The notes: generated from the sequence alone by a model not told the origin. Shown: positions 1 through 6,257, numbered from the stretch's first letter. The stretch: DNA of 15,901 nucleotides from JBLHKE01 sp047619485 (GCA_047619485.1 JBLHKE010000087.1:1-15901); one strand, 5' to 3'. Program-made: numbers and translations.

Positions 1-1
1 T

Positions 2-895
2 GTCGGGTCGAGGGCTGATCTCATCCTCCTGCTGGGAGACGACCACTACGCCGATACGACGCAGCGCGAAGGGCAATCGACCGCTTACTTCAGCCACCGG
101 TCGAAGCCCGGATTCCGCTCGATCACTACACGCATCCCTACCTACAACATCTGGGACGACCACGATTACGGTCCGAACGACAGTGATGGGACGGCGGACG
201 GTAAGGAAACGTCGCTGGCGACCTTCAAGGATTTCTGGCCGAACCCGAGCTATGGCGAAACGGACAACCCGGGAGTCTACTACAAATTCAGCCGCGCCGA
301 CGTCGACTTCTTCATGCTCGACGTGCGCTACCACCGCTCGCCGGACAAGATGATCGACGATGGTAGCAAGACGATGCTAGGTGCGCGCCAGCTCCAGTGG
401 CTGAAGCGGGAGCTCAAGTCCTCAACCGGCAAGGTGAAGATCATCGCCAGCGGCAGCGAGTGGCAACGCAACAGCCACACTGACTCGTGGTCGAGCTATC
501 CGCGCGAGCGCGAGGAGGTGTTCGGATTCATCGAGAACGAGAACATCACCGGTGTGCTACTGATCTCCGGCGATCGGCATTTCACCGGTGGCTACCAGAT
601 CGGCGGGAAGCTGATCGAGGTGACCTCAGGACCGCTGGGATCGAAGAACTTCCCCACGAAAAACCTGCCCGACATGTTTCTCAATTACGGCGAAGGGAAA
701 CTCTACTGCGTGTTCGACATCGACACGACCAAGGACGAGCCGAAGGTGATCTTAGAGGTTCACCGTGCAGGTGACGGCATCGTTGAGAAAATGCCACTGC
801 CATGGAAGGCGATTCTAGGCGAGGAGAAGATCGAGACGCTCCCAGTGCAGGTCACGCCGAAGAAGCCGCCATTCCAAGTGCCGTTTGGTGAGTAG
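2..895 (+). CDS. PhoD-like alkaline phosphatase / phosphodiesterase, 3' part
   Basis: This is the C-terminal part of a PhoD-family metallophosphoesterase, which releases phosphate from phosphomonoesters or diesters and is normally exported. The frame is open from base 2 to the TAG at 893-895, about 297 residues; the start lies before the window. A Met at 314 is internal, because clear family motifs precede it: a metal-binding LLLGDDHYAD near the window edge, then IWDDHDYGPNDSDG. Further on come FFMLDVRYHR, IIASGSEWQ and the C-terminal metal-binding motif LLISGDRHFTGG. The aspartates and histidines of these motifs are the expected Fe/Ca ligands of the family. No downstream gene is coupled to it; a repeat-bearing gap follows. 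Substrate and export route cannot be judged without the N-terminus. Family assignment is firm. Confidence 0.9.
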   Translation, partial: VGSRADLILLLGDDHYADTTQREGQSTAYFSHRSKPGFRSITTRIPTYNIWDDHDYGPNDSDGTADGKETSLATFKDFWPNPSYGETDNPGVYYKFSRADVDFFMLDVRYHRSPDKMIDDGSKTMLGARQLQWLKRELKSSTGKVKIIASGSEWQRNSHTDSWSSYPREREEVFGFIENENITGVLLISGDRHFTGGYQIGGKLIEVTSGPLGSKNFPTKNLPDMFLNYGEGKLYCVFDIDTTKDEPKVILEVHRAGDGIVEKMPLPWKAILGEEKIETLPVQVTPKKPPFQVPFGE

Positions 896-928
896 CGGAG
901 TGAGGCCGAATGACAAACCGCGCAGCCA

Positions 929-1085
929 CGTAGCGTAGGCTTCAGCCTGCGTTCGCGACGGCGTTCCCGTTCGCAGATGGCCAGTGTTTGCGCCGACACA
1001 CTAGAGCGCCTCCAGGTTCCGTTCGCCCGCTGGCCATGAGAAAACGGCAGCGAGCTGGCGGTCGCAGGCTAAAGCCTGCGCTACG
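929..1085. repeat. Imperfect inverted repeat of a dispersed palindromic unit
   Basis: The arms 929-950 and 1064-1085 are 22 nt each and match at 20 of 22 positions as inverted copies, both carrying the core GTAGCG(T/C)AGGCTT(C/T)AGCCTGC. Each arm is itself partly palindromic (AGGCTT-AGCCT). A shorter internal pair, ATGGCCAG near 975 and CTGGCCAT near 1030, lies inside. The layout resembles REP/BIME-type intergenic palindromes. It lies just after the phosphatase gene, so it could also end that transcript. A related unit occurs at 4509-4530. No gene is seen in 896-1092. Confidence 0.6.
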
Positions 1086-1092
1086 ACAATCC

Positions 1093-1255
1093 TAAGGGCT
1101 TGTCAGTAAATAACTCCTACAATCTGCTGGTTATTTTGGCCATCACCCGCGTTAGCTTCCAACTCAAATAGCCCGCTATCATCGCTGAAATCTGCCTTGG
1201 TGCTGGCTAAAATTCCTGCGCATCTTTGTATGACTTATTTCCTGACAACCCCTTA
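1093..1255. mobile_element. MITE copy A (159 bp plus flanking TA dinucleotides)
   Basis: The element spans 1095-1253 and is flanked by TA at 1093-1094 and 1254-1255, within C-TA...TA-G. This is the pattern left when an IS630/Tc1-mariner-type transposase inserts at CTAG. Its ends, 1095-1120 and 1228-1253, form a 26-bp imperfect terminal inverted repeat (22 of 26 matching) with outer sequence AGGG(C/G)TTGTCAG. It has no coding capacity, so it is non-autonomous. It matches copy B (2343-2501) in reverse orientation at 158 of 159 bases; the only difference is at 1174 versus 2422. The selD stop codon begins 16 bases beyond its inner end. The transposase family is an inference from the TA flanks. 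Confidence 0.85.
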
Positions 1256-1269
1256 GCTGGAACTTCAGA

Positions 1270-2331
1270 CTATAGCAGGCTCAAGAACACGCCGTCACCT
1301 TTGGCTTCCTTTACCGAACCAATCACTGCTGCAGCCGACACACCAGCCTCGTGCAACGCGGCGACCAGCTTCTCACCTTTGCCAGCCGGCACTGCGGCCA
1401 TCAGACCACCGCTGGTCTGCGGATCGAACGCGATCTCTAGATGCCAGTCTGGTAGCTCGGGATTGAATCGTGCCTTCGGCTCGACCTGTTCGCGGTTCGA
1501 CTTATTCACGCCCGTACTCATCCCCTTCTCATACATCGCCAGCGCCTCGCGCATGATCGGCGTCTTCGCCAAGTCAATTTCGATCAGGACTCCAGAGCCC
1601 TCGCCCATCTCGAGCGAGTGACCAGCCAGGCCGAATCCGGTGATGTCGGTCGCCGAGTGCACCTCGAAATCCATCATCACCTCAGCAGCCTTGCGATTCA
1701 GCGCCGAGACGATGTCGAGACACTCCTTGAAAGCGGACTCGGAAACCCAGTTCTTCAACTTCGCATTGAAAATAACACCACTCCCGATCGGCTTGGTCAG
1801 CACCAATTCGTCACCGACCTGCGCTGCCGCGTTGCTCCACACCTTATCGGGATGCACCACGCCAGTCACCGCTAGGCCAAATTTCGGCTCGGCGTCTTCG
1901 ACCGAGTGACCACCAGCGAGCACCGCACCCGACTCGGTGATTTTATCGAGCGCCCCGGCCATGATCTGGTGCAGCTGTTCGGGCGGGAGTTTCTTCGATG
2001 GGAACCCGACAAGGTTGATACACGTCACCGGCTTTCCCCCCATCGCGTAGACGTCACTGATCGCATTGGCCGCCGCAATCTGCCCGTAGATGAACGGATC
2101 GTTGACCGGCGGCGTGATGAAGTCAGCCGTCGTGATGATGGCGATCTCGTCCGTGAGTTTGTAGACCCCGGCGTCATCGCTCGTATCGAAGCCGACCAGT
2201 AGGTTCGGATCCTCGTTCTTGGGGAGCGATTGCAACAGTTCACCGAGCCCGACCGGGTCGATTTTTGCCGCTCACCCGCAGCTGTTGGACAGGCTCTGCA
2301 GAGTAGGCTTCTTGGATGAAAATAGGGACAT
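1270..2331 (-). CDS. selD: Selenophosphate synthetase SelD, selenocysteine-containing (UGA at 2272-2274)
   Basis: SelD makes selenophosphate from selenide and ATP, the selenium donor for Sec-tRNA and selenouridine synthesis. Downstream of a TTG at 2235 the protein is unmistakable: TSDDAGVY, TTADF, NAISDVYAMGG, LAGGHS, TDITGFGLAGH and DPQTSGG. Asp53, Asp70, Asp93 and Asp229 correspond to the E. coli metal/ATP residues Asp51, 68, 91 and 227. The frame continues upstream of that TTG through one UGA to ATG at 2331 (or 2337), giving LQSLSNSCG-U-AAKIDP. UGA sits at the catalytic Cys/Sec position, three residues before the essential Lys23, as in the known C/U-AAK class of SelD. A bSECIS-like hairpin follows. 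Total length is 353 residues, close to the usual 347. ATG 2331 is preferred because AAGG lies 7 nt before it. A nonsense mutation is the alternative, made unlikely by the exact position and the hairpin. Confidence 0.9.
2243..2261 (-). promoter_or_regulatory. bSECIS-like hairpin downstream of the selD UGA
   Basis: On the minus strand, 10 nt after the UGA, the RNA can form UCGA-CCC, loop GGUC, GGG-(C)-UCGG. That is seven base pairs (one of them U-G) with a single bulged C. The loop begins 18 nt after the UGA; the E. coli fdhF SECIS also has GGUC in its apical loop, about 19 nt after its UGA. SelB recognises such a loop to deliver Sec-tRNA. The fdhF bulge is a U on the 5' side; here the bulge is a C on the 3' side. 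Confidence 0.7.
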
Positions 2332-2342
2332 GCGCATACCTT

Positions 2343-2501
2343 AGGGGTTGTCAGGAAATAAGTCATACAAAGATGCGCAGGAATTTTAGCCAGCACCAAG
2401 GCAGATTTCAGCGATGATAGCAGGCTATTTGAGTTGGAAGCTAACGCGGGTGATGGCCAAAATAACCAGCAGATTGTAGGAGTTATTTACTGACAAGCCC
2501 T
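2343..2501. mobile_element. MITE copy B (159 bp)
   Basis: This is the inverted partner of copy A, identical at 158 of 159 bases. Its terminal inverted repeats are 2343-2368 and 2476-2501. The right flank is TA (2502-2503) followed by G; the left flank is TT (2341-2342), one base off the TA expected for a perfect target duplication. The inner end (AGGGGTTG...) is the same element end that copy A presents to selD. It abuts the selD start region: the in-frame stop TAA at the element edge (2343-2341, minus strand) is followed directly by GGT-ATG-CGC-ATG. No coding capacity. Confidence 0.85.
2383..2411 (-). promoter_or_regulatory. Possible outward-facing promoter inside MITE copy B
   Basis: On the minus strand CTGAAA (2411-2406; 4 of 6 to TTGACA), a 17-nt spacer and TAAAAT (2388-2383; 5 of 6 to TATAAT) point at selD. 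The predicted leader before ATG 2331 would be about 45-50 nt. The same sequence in copy A (1185-1213, + strand) would point antisense into selD. This rests on consensus matching only. Confidence 0.3.
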
Positions 2502-2565
2502 TAGTCGCGCCCACATGCTCCGCCAGCGACAATTTGTTCCCGGGCGCAGGTTGCATGAAACTTTG

Positions 2566-2584
2566 TTCATTCTCCTCGAATGAA
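2566..2584. promoter_or_regulatory. Perfect inverted repeat upstream of the Rrf2 gene, candidate operator
   Basis: TTCATTC-TCCTC-GAATGAA is a perfect pair of 7-bp arms with a 5-bp spacer, 67 bp before the GTG start of the Rrf2-type regulator. Its size suits a dimeric HTH regulator. A second, looser pair, GGGAATT (2585-2591) and AATTCCC (2622-2628), lies between it and the gene. No clear -35/-10 pair was identified. Confidence 0.4.
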
Positions 2585-2651
2585 GGGAATTAGCCCGATC
2601 GGGGGAACGTTTTTCAGTGGCAATTCCCGACTCACCCCCTAGGATTCGAGG

Positions 2652-3098
2652 GTGAGAATTTCTCGAAAAGCTGAGTATGCCATGCGCTCCGTGCTTGCGA
2701 TTGCGCGGGTGGGCGGGACGAAGCCGGTACAGATCCAGGAGTTGTCGAGAATCGAGGACATCCCGGTGAAGTTTCTCGAGCAGATCCTGCTGATCATGAA
2801 ACGCGCCGGCCTCCTGCGCAGCAAGCGCGGGATCGGTGGAGGCTACCAACTCGACCGCACACCGGAGAACATCACCCTAGGCGAGATCGTCAATCTCATC
2901 GATGGCCCATTCGCCCCACTGAGCATCACGCCACCGGACACAGATAAAACCCCACCCGGCCTGCGCCCTGAAGACCAGGGCCTGCACCAGTGCTTCACCG
3001 AATTGCAGAAACTCGTCAACCAACAACTCGATTCACACACGCTCAAAGACATTCTCGAGAAGGAGCGACCTAGCAGTGTTTTGGCTTTCGATATTTAG
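2652..3098 (+). CDS. Rrf2-family transcriptional regulator
   Basis: A 148-residue winged-HTH regulator of the Rrf2 family. The N-terminus MRISRKAEYAMRSVLAIA is the family signature, followed by the recognition region around IPVKFLEQILLIMKRAGLL and the wing SKRGIGGGYQL. Family members such as IscR, NsrR and RsrR hold an Fe-S cluster with three closely spaced cysteines. This protein has only one cysteine (in LHQCFTEL), so it is probably a cluster-free type like CymR, or it senses by other means. The start is GTG with a possible SD (TAGGA) about 8 nt upstream. It is first in a + operon; the next gene starts inside its 3' end. A candidate operator lies upstream, so autoregulation is plausible. 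The effector is unknown. Confidence 0.88.
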   Translation: MRISRKAEYAMRSVLAIARVGGTKPVQIQELSRIEDIPVKFLEQILLIMKRAGLLRSKRGIGGGYQLDRTPENITLGEIVNLIDGPFAPLSITPPDTDKTPPGLRPEDQGLHQCFTELQKLVNQQLDSHTLKDILEKERPSSVLAFDI

Positions 3099-3552
3099 GC
3101 GTTTCACGCTGTGGCCGTTCGTGCTGATGCTCGCACTGTGCGCGACCGCGTTCGTGGTCGGTGAGCAGTATCCGATCACCCGCTTCCCGATGTACGACAA
3201 GTTCCCCGACCACACGTTCTACGTCTACATCACCGACCGGGAAGGACAACCGATCCCGGTGCACGACCTGACCGGGATCAACACGAGCAAACTAAAGAAA
3301 CCGTACGACAAGCAGCTGAACAAGGCGCGCAAGGAGCTCAAGAAGCGCAAGCTCGAGTTGAGCATCGCGGAGCGGCGCGAGGCAGGCGAGGATTCACTGC
3401 GCAAGCTCTACCAATCCGCACCGCCAGCCGGGCAAGAGAAGCTCAAGGCAATGGCGCCACTGCGGCTGCAGCACGTGTGGATTTTTTCGAAGAACGGGAA
3501 ATCGGTCGAACAGCCAGCAGAGCCGATCGCGAGCTTCACCCCAGCGGAATGA
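3076..3552 (+). CDS. Membrane-anchored protein of unknown function, partner of the HTTM-like protein
   Basis: I do not recognise this 158-residue protein. It has one N-terminal hydrophobic segment (about residues 11-28, FTLWPFVLMLALCATAFV) that should act as an uncleaved anchor or signal peptide. It is followed by an extracytoplasmic part with ITRFPMYDKFPDHTFYVYI and a Lys/Arg/Glu-rich, probably helical stretch (about residues 75-105). The GTG start at 3076 lies 10 nt after AAGGAG and overlaps the end of the Rrf2 gene by 23 bp. Its TGA overlaps the start of the next gene in ATGA, so the two are probably translated together. The context suggests it works with the downstream membrane protein under the Rrf2 regulator. 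Confidence 0.7.
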   Translation: MFWLSIFRRFTLWPFVLMLALCATAFVVGEQYPITRFPMYDKFPDHTFYVYITDREGQPIPVHDLTGINTSKLKKPYDKQLNKARKELKKRKLELSIAERREAGEDSLRKLYQSAPPAGQEKLKAMAPLRLQHVWIFSKNGKSVEQPAEPIASFTPAE

Positions 3553-4484
3553 GGATGCCCAACTTCAGAACTTGGTTTTGCACGCCGCAGTATGCAGCCT
3601 ACGAGCTGTTCATCATCCGTGGTCTTTTCGCACTGGTGATCTGGGACATCATGCCCGGGGGGATCACGGTTCCGAGCGAACCAAAGCCGGTCGGCCTCGG
3701 ACATTTGATCGATTTCGGATTCCTCGCAGACCCGCAGGTGCTCGGAGCCTGTCGCTTGCTCTTGGCCGCCTGCCTGCTGCTCTACTCGGCTGGTTTTTTT
3801 CTGCAGTTCGCCTTGCCAGTGGTGCTCTTTCTAATCATCAGTGCCGGGACGGTCGGCGCCTCGTATGGGGCGGCGACCCACAGCAAGCAGATCGTCGTCC
3901 TCTGCGTGCTGGCGCAGTGTGGATGGTATGTGTTCGCCGCGATCCGCAGGCGCAAAATCGATCTCGCAGCCCACCGATTCGGAGCTTTCGCTGGGATGCA
4001 GGCGATCGCCGCCAGCTACGTCATTAGCGCGATCAGCAAGCTGGCTGGCGACGGCAACTGGCTGATCGATTCGGTGAAAAATTTCCAGATCCAAGCGACG
4101 AAAAACCGCCAGATGAAATACTACAACTCGCTGAGCGAAGAGACCGCCGAGATAGGTAGTGGCCTGCAAGGTTTCTTGCACGGGATCCTCTCCCCAATTC
4201 TTGGGACAGTGGAACACCTGCTACTGACTTCGCCGGCCTGGCGCGGACTACTACTCGGTGGTGGCTTCGCGCTCGAGCTATTCGCATTCCTCGCCCTAGC
4301 CGGAAGAAAAATGTCGCTACTCATCGGTGGCTCGCTGATCTTATTTCACCTTTCAGTGTTCGAGATCATGGGCCTAAAGTTCCGCTACAACATCTACCTG
4401 CTACTGATTTTTCTGGTCGGCGTCCCCTACTGGGTCGGGCTCGGGGTTAGAAAAGTGAAGCACCGCTGCCTGGCAGGCGCCTAA
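3549..4484 (+). CDS. Multi-pass membrane protein, HTTM / gamma-carboxylase-like
   Basis: A 311-residue integral membrane protein with about seven or eight hydrophobic segments. The arrangement resembles HTTM-domain proteins (bacterial relatives of vitamin-K-dependent gamma-carboxylase). It has an early helix with FIIRGLFALVIWDIMP, paired helices around LLLAACLLLYSAGFFLQF and LPVVLFLIISAGTVGAS, then SYVISAISKLAGDGNWL, matching the usual helix-K-x(n)-W pattern, and a helix with LILFHLSVFEIMGLKFRYN. Carboxylase activity should not be assumed. The start at 3549 is chosen because ATGA overlaps the stop of the preceding gene; the longer frame from 3477 would overlap that gene by 75 bp. The stop TAA is followed at once by a terminator hairpin. 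Family assignment is moderate. Confidence 0.65.
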   Translation: MRMPNFRTWFCTPQYAAYELFIIRGLFALVIWDIMPGGITVPSEPKPVGLGHLIDFGFLADPQVLGACRLLLAACLLLYSAGFFLQFALPVVLFLIISAGTVGASYGAATHSKQIVVLCVLAQCGWYVFAAIRRRKIDLAAHRFGAFAGMQAIAASYVISAISKLAGDGNWLIDSVKNFQIQATKNRQMKYYNSLSEETAEIGSGLQGFLHGILSPILGTVEHLLLTSPAWRGLLLGGGFALELFAFLALAGRKMSLLIGGSLILFHLSVFEIMGLKFRYNIYLLLIFLVGVPYWVGLGVRKVKHRCLAGA

Positions 4485-4486
4485 CT

Positions 4487-4554
4487 CCAATGCCGCTAGG
4501 GAAAGCAACGCGCAGCGCCGTAGCGTAGGCGGCACCTTCCCCTAGTGGCATTGG
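4487..4554. terminator. Long hairpin between convergent operons, probable bidirectional terminator
   Basis: Arms 4487-4501 and 4540-4554 pair over 15 nt (CCAATGCCGCTAGGG with CCCTAGTGGCATTGG, one G-T wobble), and the pairing can extend inward past a bulged G (AAG/CTT). It fills nearly the whole 72-bp gap between the HTTM-like gene (+) and tonB (-). No U-tract follows on either side, so classical intrinsic termination is not certain. The loop carries a copy of the dispersed repeat also found near 919-940. Confidence 0.6.
4509..4530 (+). repeat. Dispersed repeat unit, second locus
   Basis: CGCGCAGC-GC-CGTAGCGTAGGC at 4509-4530 matches 919-940 (CGCGCAGC-CA-CGTAGCGTAGGC) at 20 of 22 bases in the same orientation. 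The related unit at 1064-1085 is in reverse. Here it forms the loop of the terminator hairpin. Such units at gene ends are typical of REP-like families. Confidence 0.5.
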
Positions 4555-4556
4555 GG

Positions 4557-5507
4557 CTAGCGGTAAAACTCGAATGGCACGATCATCTCTGAACTCACCG
4601 CTCGGCCACCTCGGCGTGCCGGGTTCATCACACCTTTTTTCACGCTCAGTAGGGCTGCCTGATCGAGTTCCGAGTTGCCAGTGCTCTTCACCAGGCGCGC
4701 GGACGTGATGCGACCACTCGAACTGATGCTCACACGCACGTGCGCCGTGCCCTCAACTCCAAGCTTGCGCTGCTCATACGGATAGAACGGGGGTGGCCGT
4801 TCGCTCCAGCTCGCGTGGACCAACTTCTCGGGCTGGGACTTCGACGCACTAGACCTACGATCAAATAAGCCGCGGCGACCACTTGGTTTCGCCACCGGGA
4901 TCGCGCGCGCTGGCTCCGGCTCCGGATTGGCAACGAGTTTCGGCTCGGGCTTAGGTTTCAGATTTGGTGGTGTGCGCGGCGGTGAGGCTTTTTTCTTGAT
5001 CGGTGGACGAGACTCGATTTCCGGTTCGATCTTCTTAACCGGTGGCTTCGGTGAGATCACGGCACTCACCGGTGACGGGGTCGGCGCTACGACAGGATTG
5101 GGATCCGGATCAATGATCGTAAGTTCGCTGACGAATGGCTCTGGAGATGGCTCTGGAGGATAATCGGTCAGTTCGGGCAATACCGACTCGGTTGGTCCGA
5201 TCGGCTCCAGGTCAGGCTCAACCGGAGACGCTTCCCAGACCGGTTCAAAGATAGGTAGCTCCAGATCCTGCCCCACCGCATCCTCGATCATCTTCACCGC
5301 ACTCGATTCCACCGCGCTCTCGGGCAACAATCGATCGACCAGATTCATCTCGATCCCGACGCCGATCGCGGGTTCCTCGAGTTCGGGAGGCATCACGTGG
5401 ATGATGGCTCCCACCACCACGTGCGCGGCCAACACCGTGCCGGCTACTCCATAAAAATAAGTCTTCCGGCGTCGGCCGAAAGGTTTCACTTGCGTCAGTT
5501 CCATCAT
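4557..5507 (-). CDS. tonB: TonB energy-transducing protein, full length
   Basis: TonB couples the proton-driven ExbB-ExbD motor in the inner membrane to outer-membrane receptors. This 316-residue protein has a short basic cytoplasmic N-terminus and one membrane helix (about residues 19-38) with the conserved His29 in LAAHVVVG. Next comes a long Pro/Glu/Lys-rich periplasmic linker, then a TonB C-terminal domain (about 234-316) containing YPYEQRKLGVEGTAHVRVSI and STGNSELDQAAL. It is the last gene of exbB-exbD-tonB-tonB and starts 12 bp after the truncated paralogue. Two adjacent ATGs (5507, 5504) are possible starts. The first 45 or so residues are nearly the same as in the paralogue, showing tandem duplication. 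No receptor gene is nearby, so the substrate is unknown. Confidence 0.9.
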   Translation of the reverse strand: MMELTQVKPFGRRRKTYFYGVAGTVLAAHVVVGAIIHVMPPELEEPAIGVGIEMNLVDRLLPESAVESSAVKMIEDAVGQDLELPIFEPVWEASPVEPDLEPIGPTESVLPELTDYPPEPSPEPFVSELTIIDPDPNPVVAPTPSPVSAVISPKPPVKKIEPEIESRPPIKKKASPPRTPPNLKPKPEPKLVANPEPEPARAIPVAKPSGRRGLFDRRSSASKSQPEKLVHASWSERPPPFYPYEQRKLGVEGTAHVRVSISSSGRITSARLVKSTGNSELDQAALLSVKKGVMNPARRGGRAVSSEMIVPFEFYR

Positions 5508-5519
5508 TCTCGCGGGTTG

Positions 5520-6257
5520 CTAGCTGCGGTCACGTCGGTTACGCAGCTTGTCTAATAGCCCCTTGCGCTCAGGAGCCCGATTGGTGGGGATCGCCTTGGG
5601 CACTGGCACTGGCACCAGCACTGGCTGCGGGGCGGGCTGCGGTTGCAGCTTCGTTTTCGGCACACTGCGCGAAACAGTCCGTCGCGTCGTGCTCGTCTTC
5701 GGTTTTGTCGATTCTGATCTGGTGCTCGAACTTGAACCTGTCGCCTCCGACTTGAGCTCGGGCACCGACGCCGCAGCCGTCTCTTCTTGGGGTGACAACG
5801 TCAACTCGCGCGCGGCCTTTTCGGCCTCCAGTTCTCTCGCAATTTCCTCTTCGTCGTGATCGATGATCAGCGCCGACAATTCAGTCGCGGTTGGCCCGAT
5901 CGGCTCGGTGTCGGGAGCCTCTCCCTGAGGTTGTCCGACCGGATCAAAATTGAGTGGCTCGGACCCTTCAACAAACTCGGGCTCAGCCAGATCCCCTTGC
6001 CCGACCTCTGGATCCGGTGGTGTCTCCACTGTCTCGATCAATTCGACTTCACCAGTCTCGATCGCATCGTCGGCCAAGAGGTGTTCAACAATCTGCATCT
6101 CCACCCCCACTGCTGGTGGTGCGATCTCATCGAGCGCTGGTGGCATTACGTAAATAATGCCCCCGACGACGACGTGCGCCGCCAATACGAAGCCGGCGAC
6201 GCCGTAGAAATACGTTTTCCGCCGTTGCCCGAAGGGTCGCAGTCTCGTCAGTGTCAC
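5520..6257 (-). CDS. TonB paralogue lacking the C-terminal receptor-binding domain
   Basis: This 245-residue protein matches the downstream TonB over 31 of 38 residues around the membrane helix, including KTYFYGVAG and His28 in LAAHVVVG. It shares the linker motif EPIGPT and a comparable linker end (RKGLLDKLRNRR here, RRGLFDRR there). It then stops with TAG exactly where the TonB C-terminal domain should begin. Only 12 bp separate it from the next gene, so no domain remnant survives. GTG at 6257 is chosen as the start because it overlaps the exbD stop in GTGA and gives an N-terminus (VTLTRLRPFG) collinear with the paralogue (MELTQVKPFG); an earlier start at 6314 would overlap exbD by 61 bp. 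It may bind ExbBD without touching receptors. A decaying duplicate is the alternative. Confidence 0.75.
   Translation of the reverse strand: MTLTRLRPFGQRRKTYFYGVAGFVLAAHVVVGGIIYVMPPALDEIAPPAVGVEMQIVEHLLADDAIETGEVELIETVETPPDPEVGQGDLAEPEFVEGSEPLNFDPVGQPQGEAPDTEPIGPTATELSALIIDHDEEEIARELEAEKAARELTLSPQEETAAASVPELKSEATGSSSSTRSESTKPKTSTTRRTVSRSVPKTKLQPQPAPQPVLVPVPVPKAIPTNRAPERKGLLDKLRNRRDRS

Noticed and set aside
1226..1621. Open frame on the + strand running out of MITE copy A across the selD 3' end
   Set aside because: It is antisense to selD, its start lies inside the mobile element, and the translation resembles no family.
1270..2235. selD as a complete 321-residue gene starting at TTG 2235, or as a pseudogene because of the upstream UGA
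   Set aside because: The short form would lack the catalytic Cys/Sec and the essential Lys. The UGA falls exactly at the catalytic position, is followed by a SECIS-like hairpin, and the frame beyond it continues in family-like sequence.
2594..2615. CCCGATCGGG followed by GGAACGTTTTT as an intrinsic terminator on the + strand
   Set aside because: The stem is only three pairs once a loop is allowed, the T-run is not adjacent, and no + strand gene ends just upstream.
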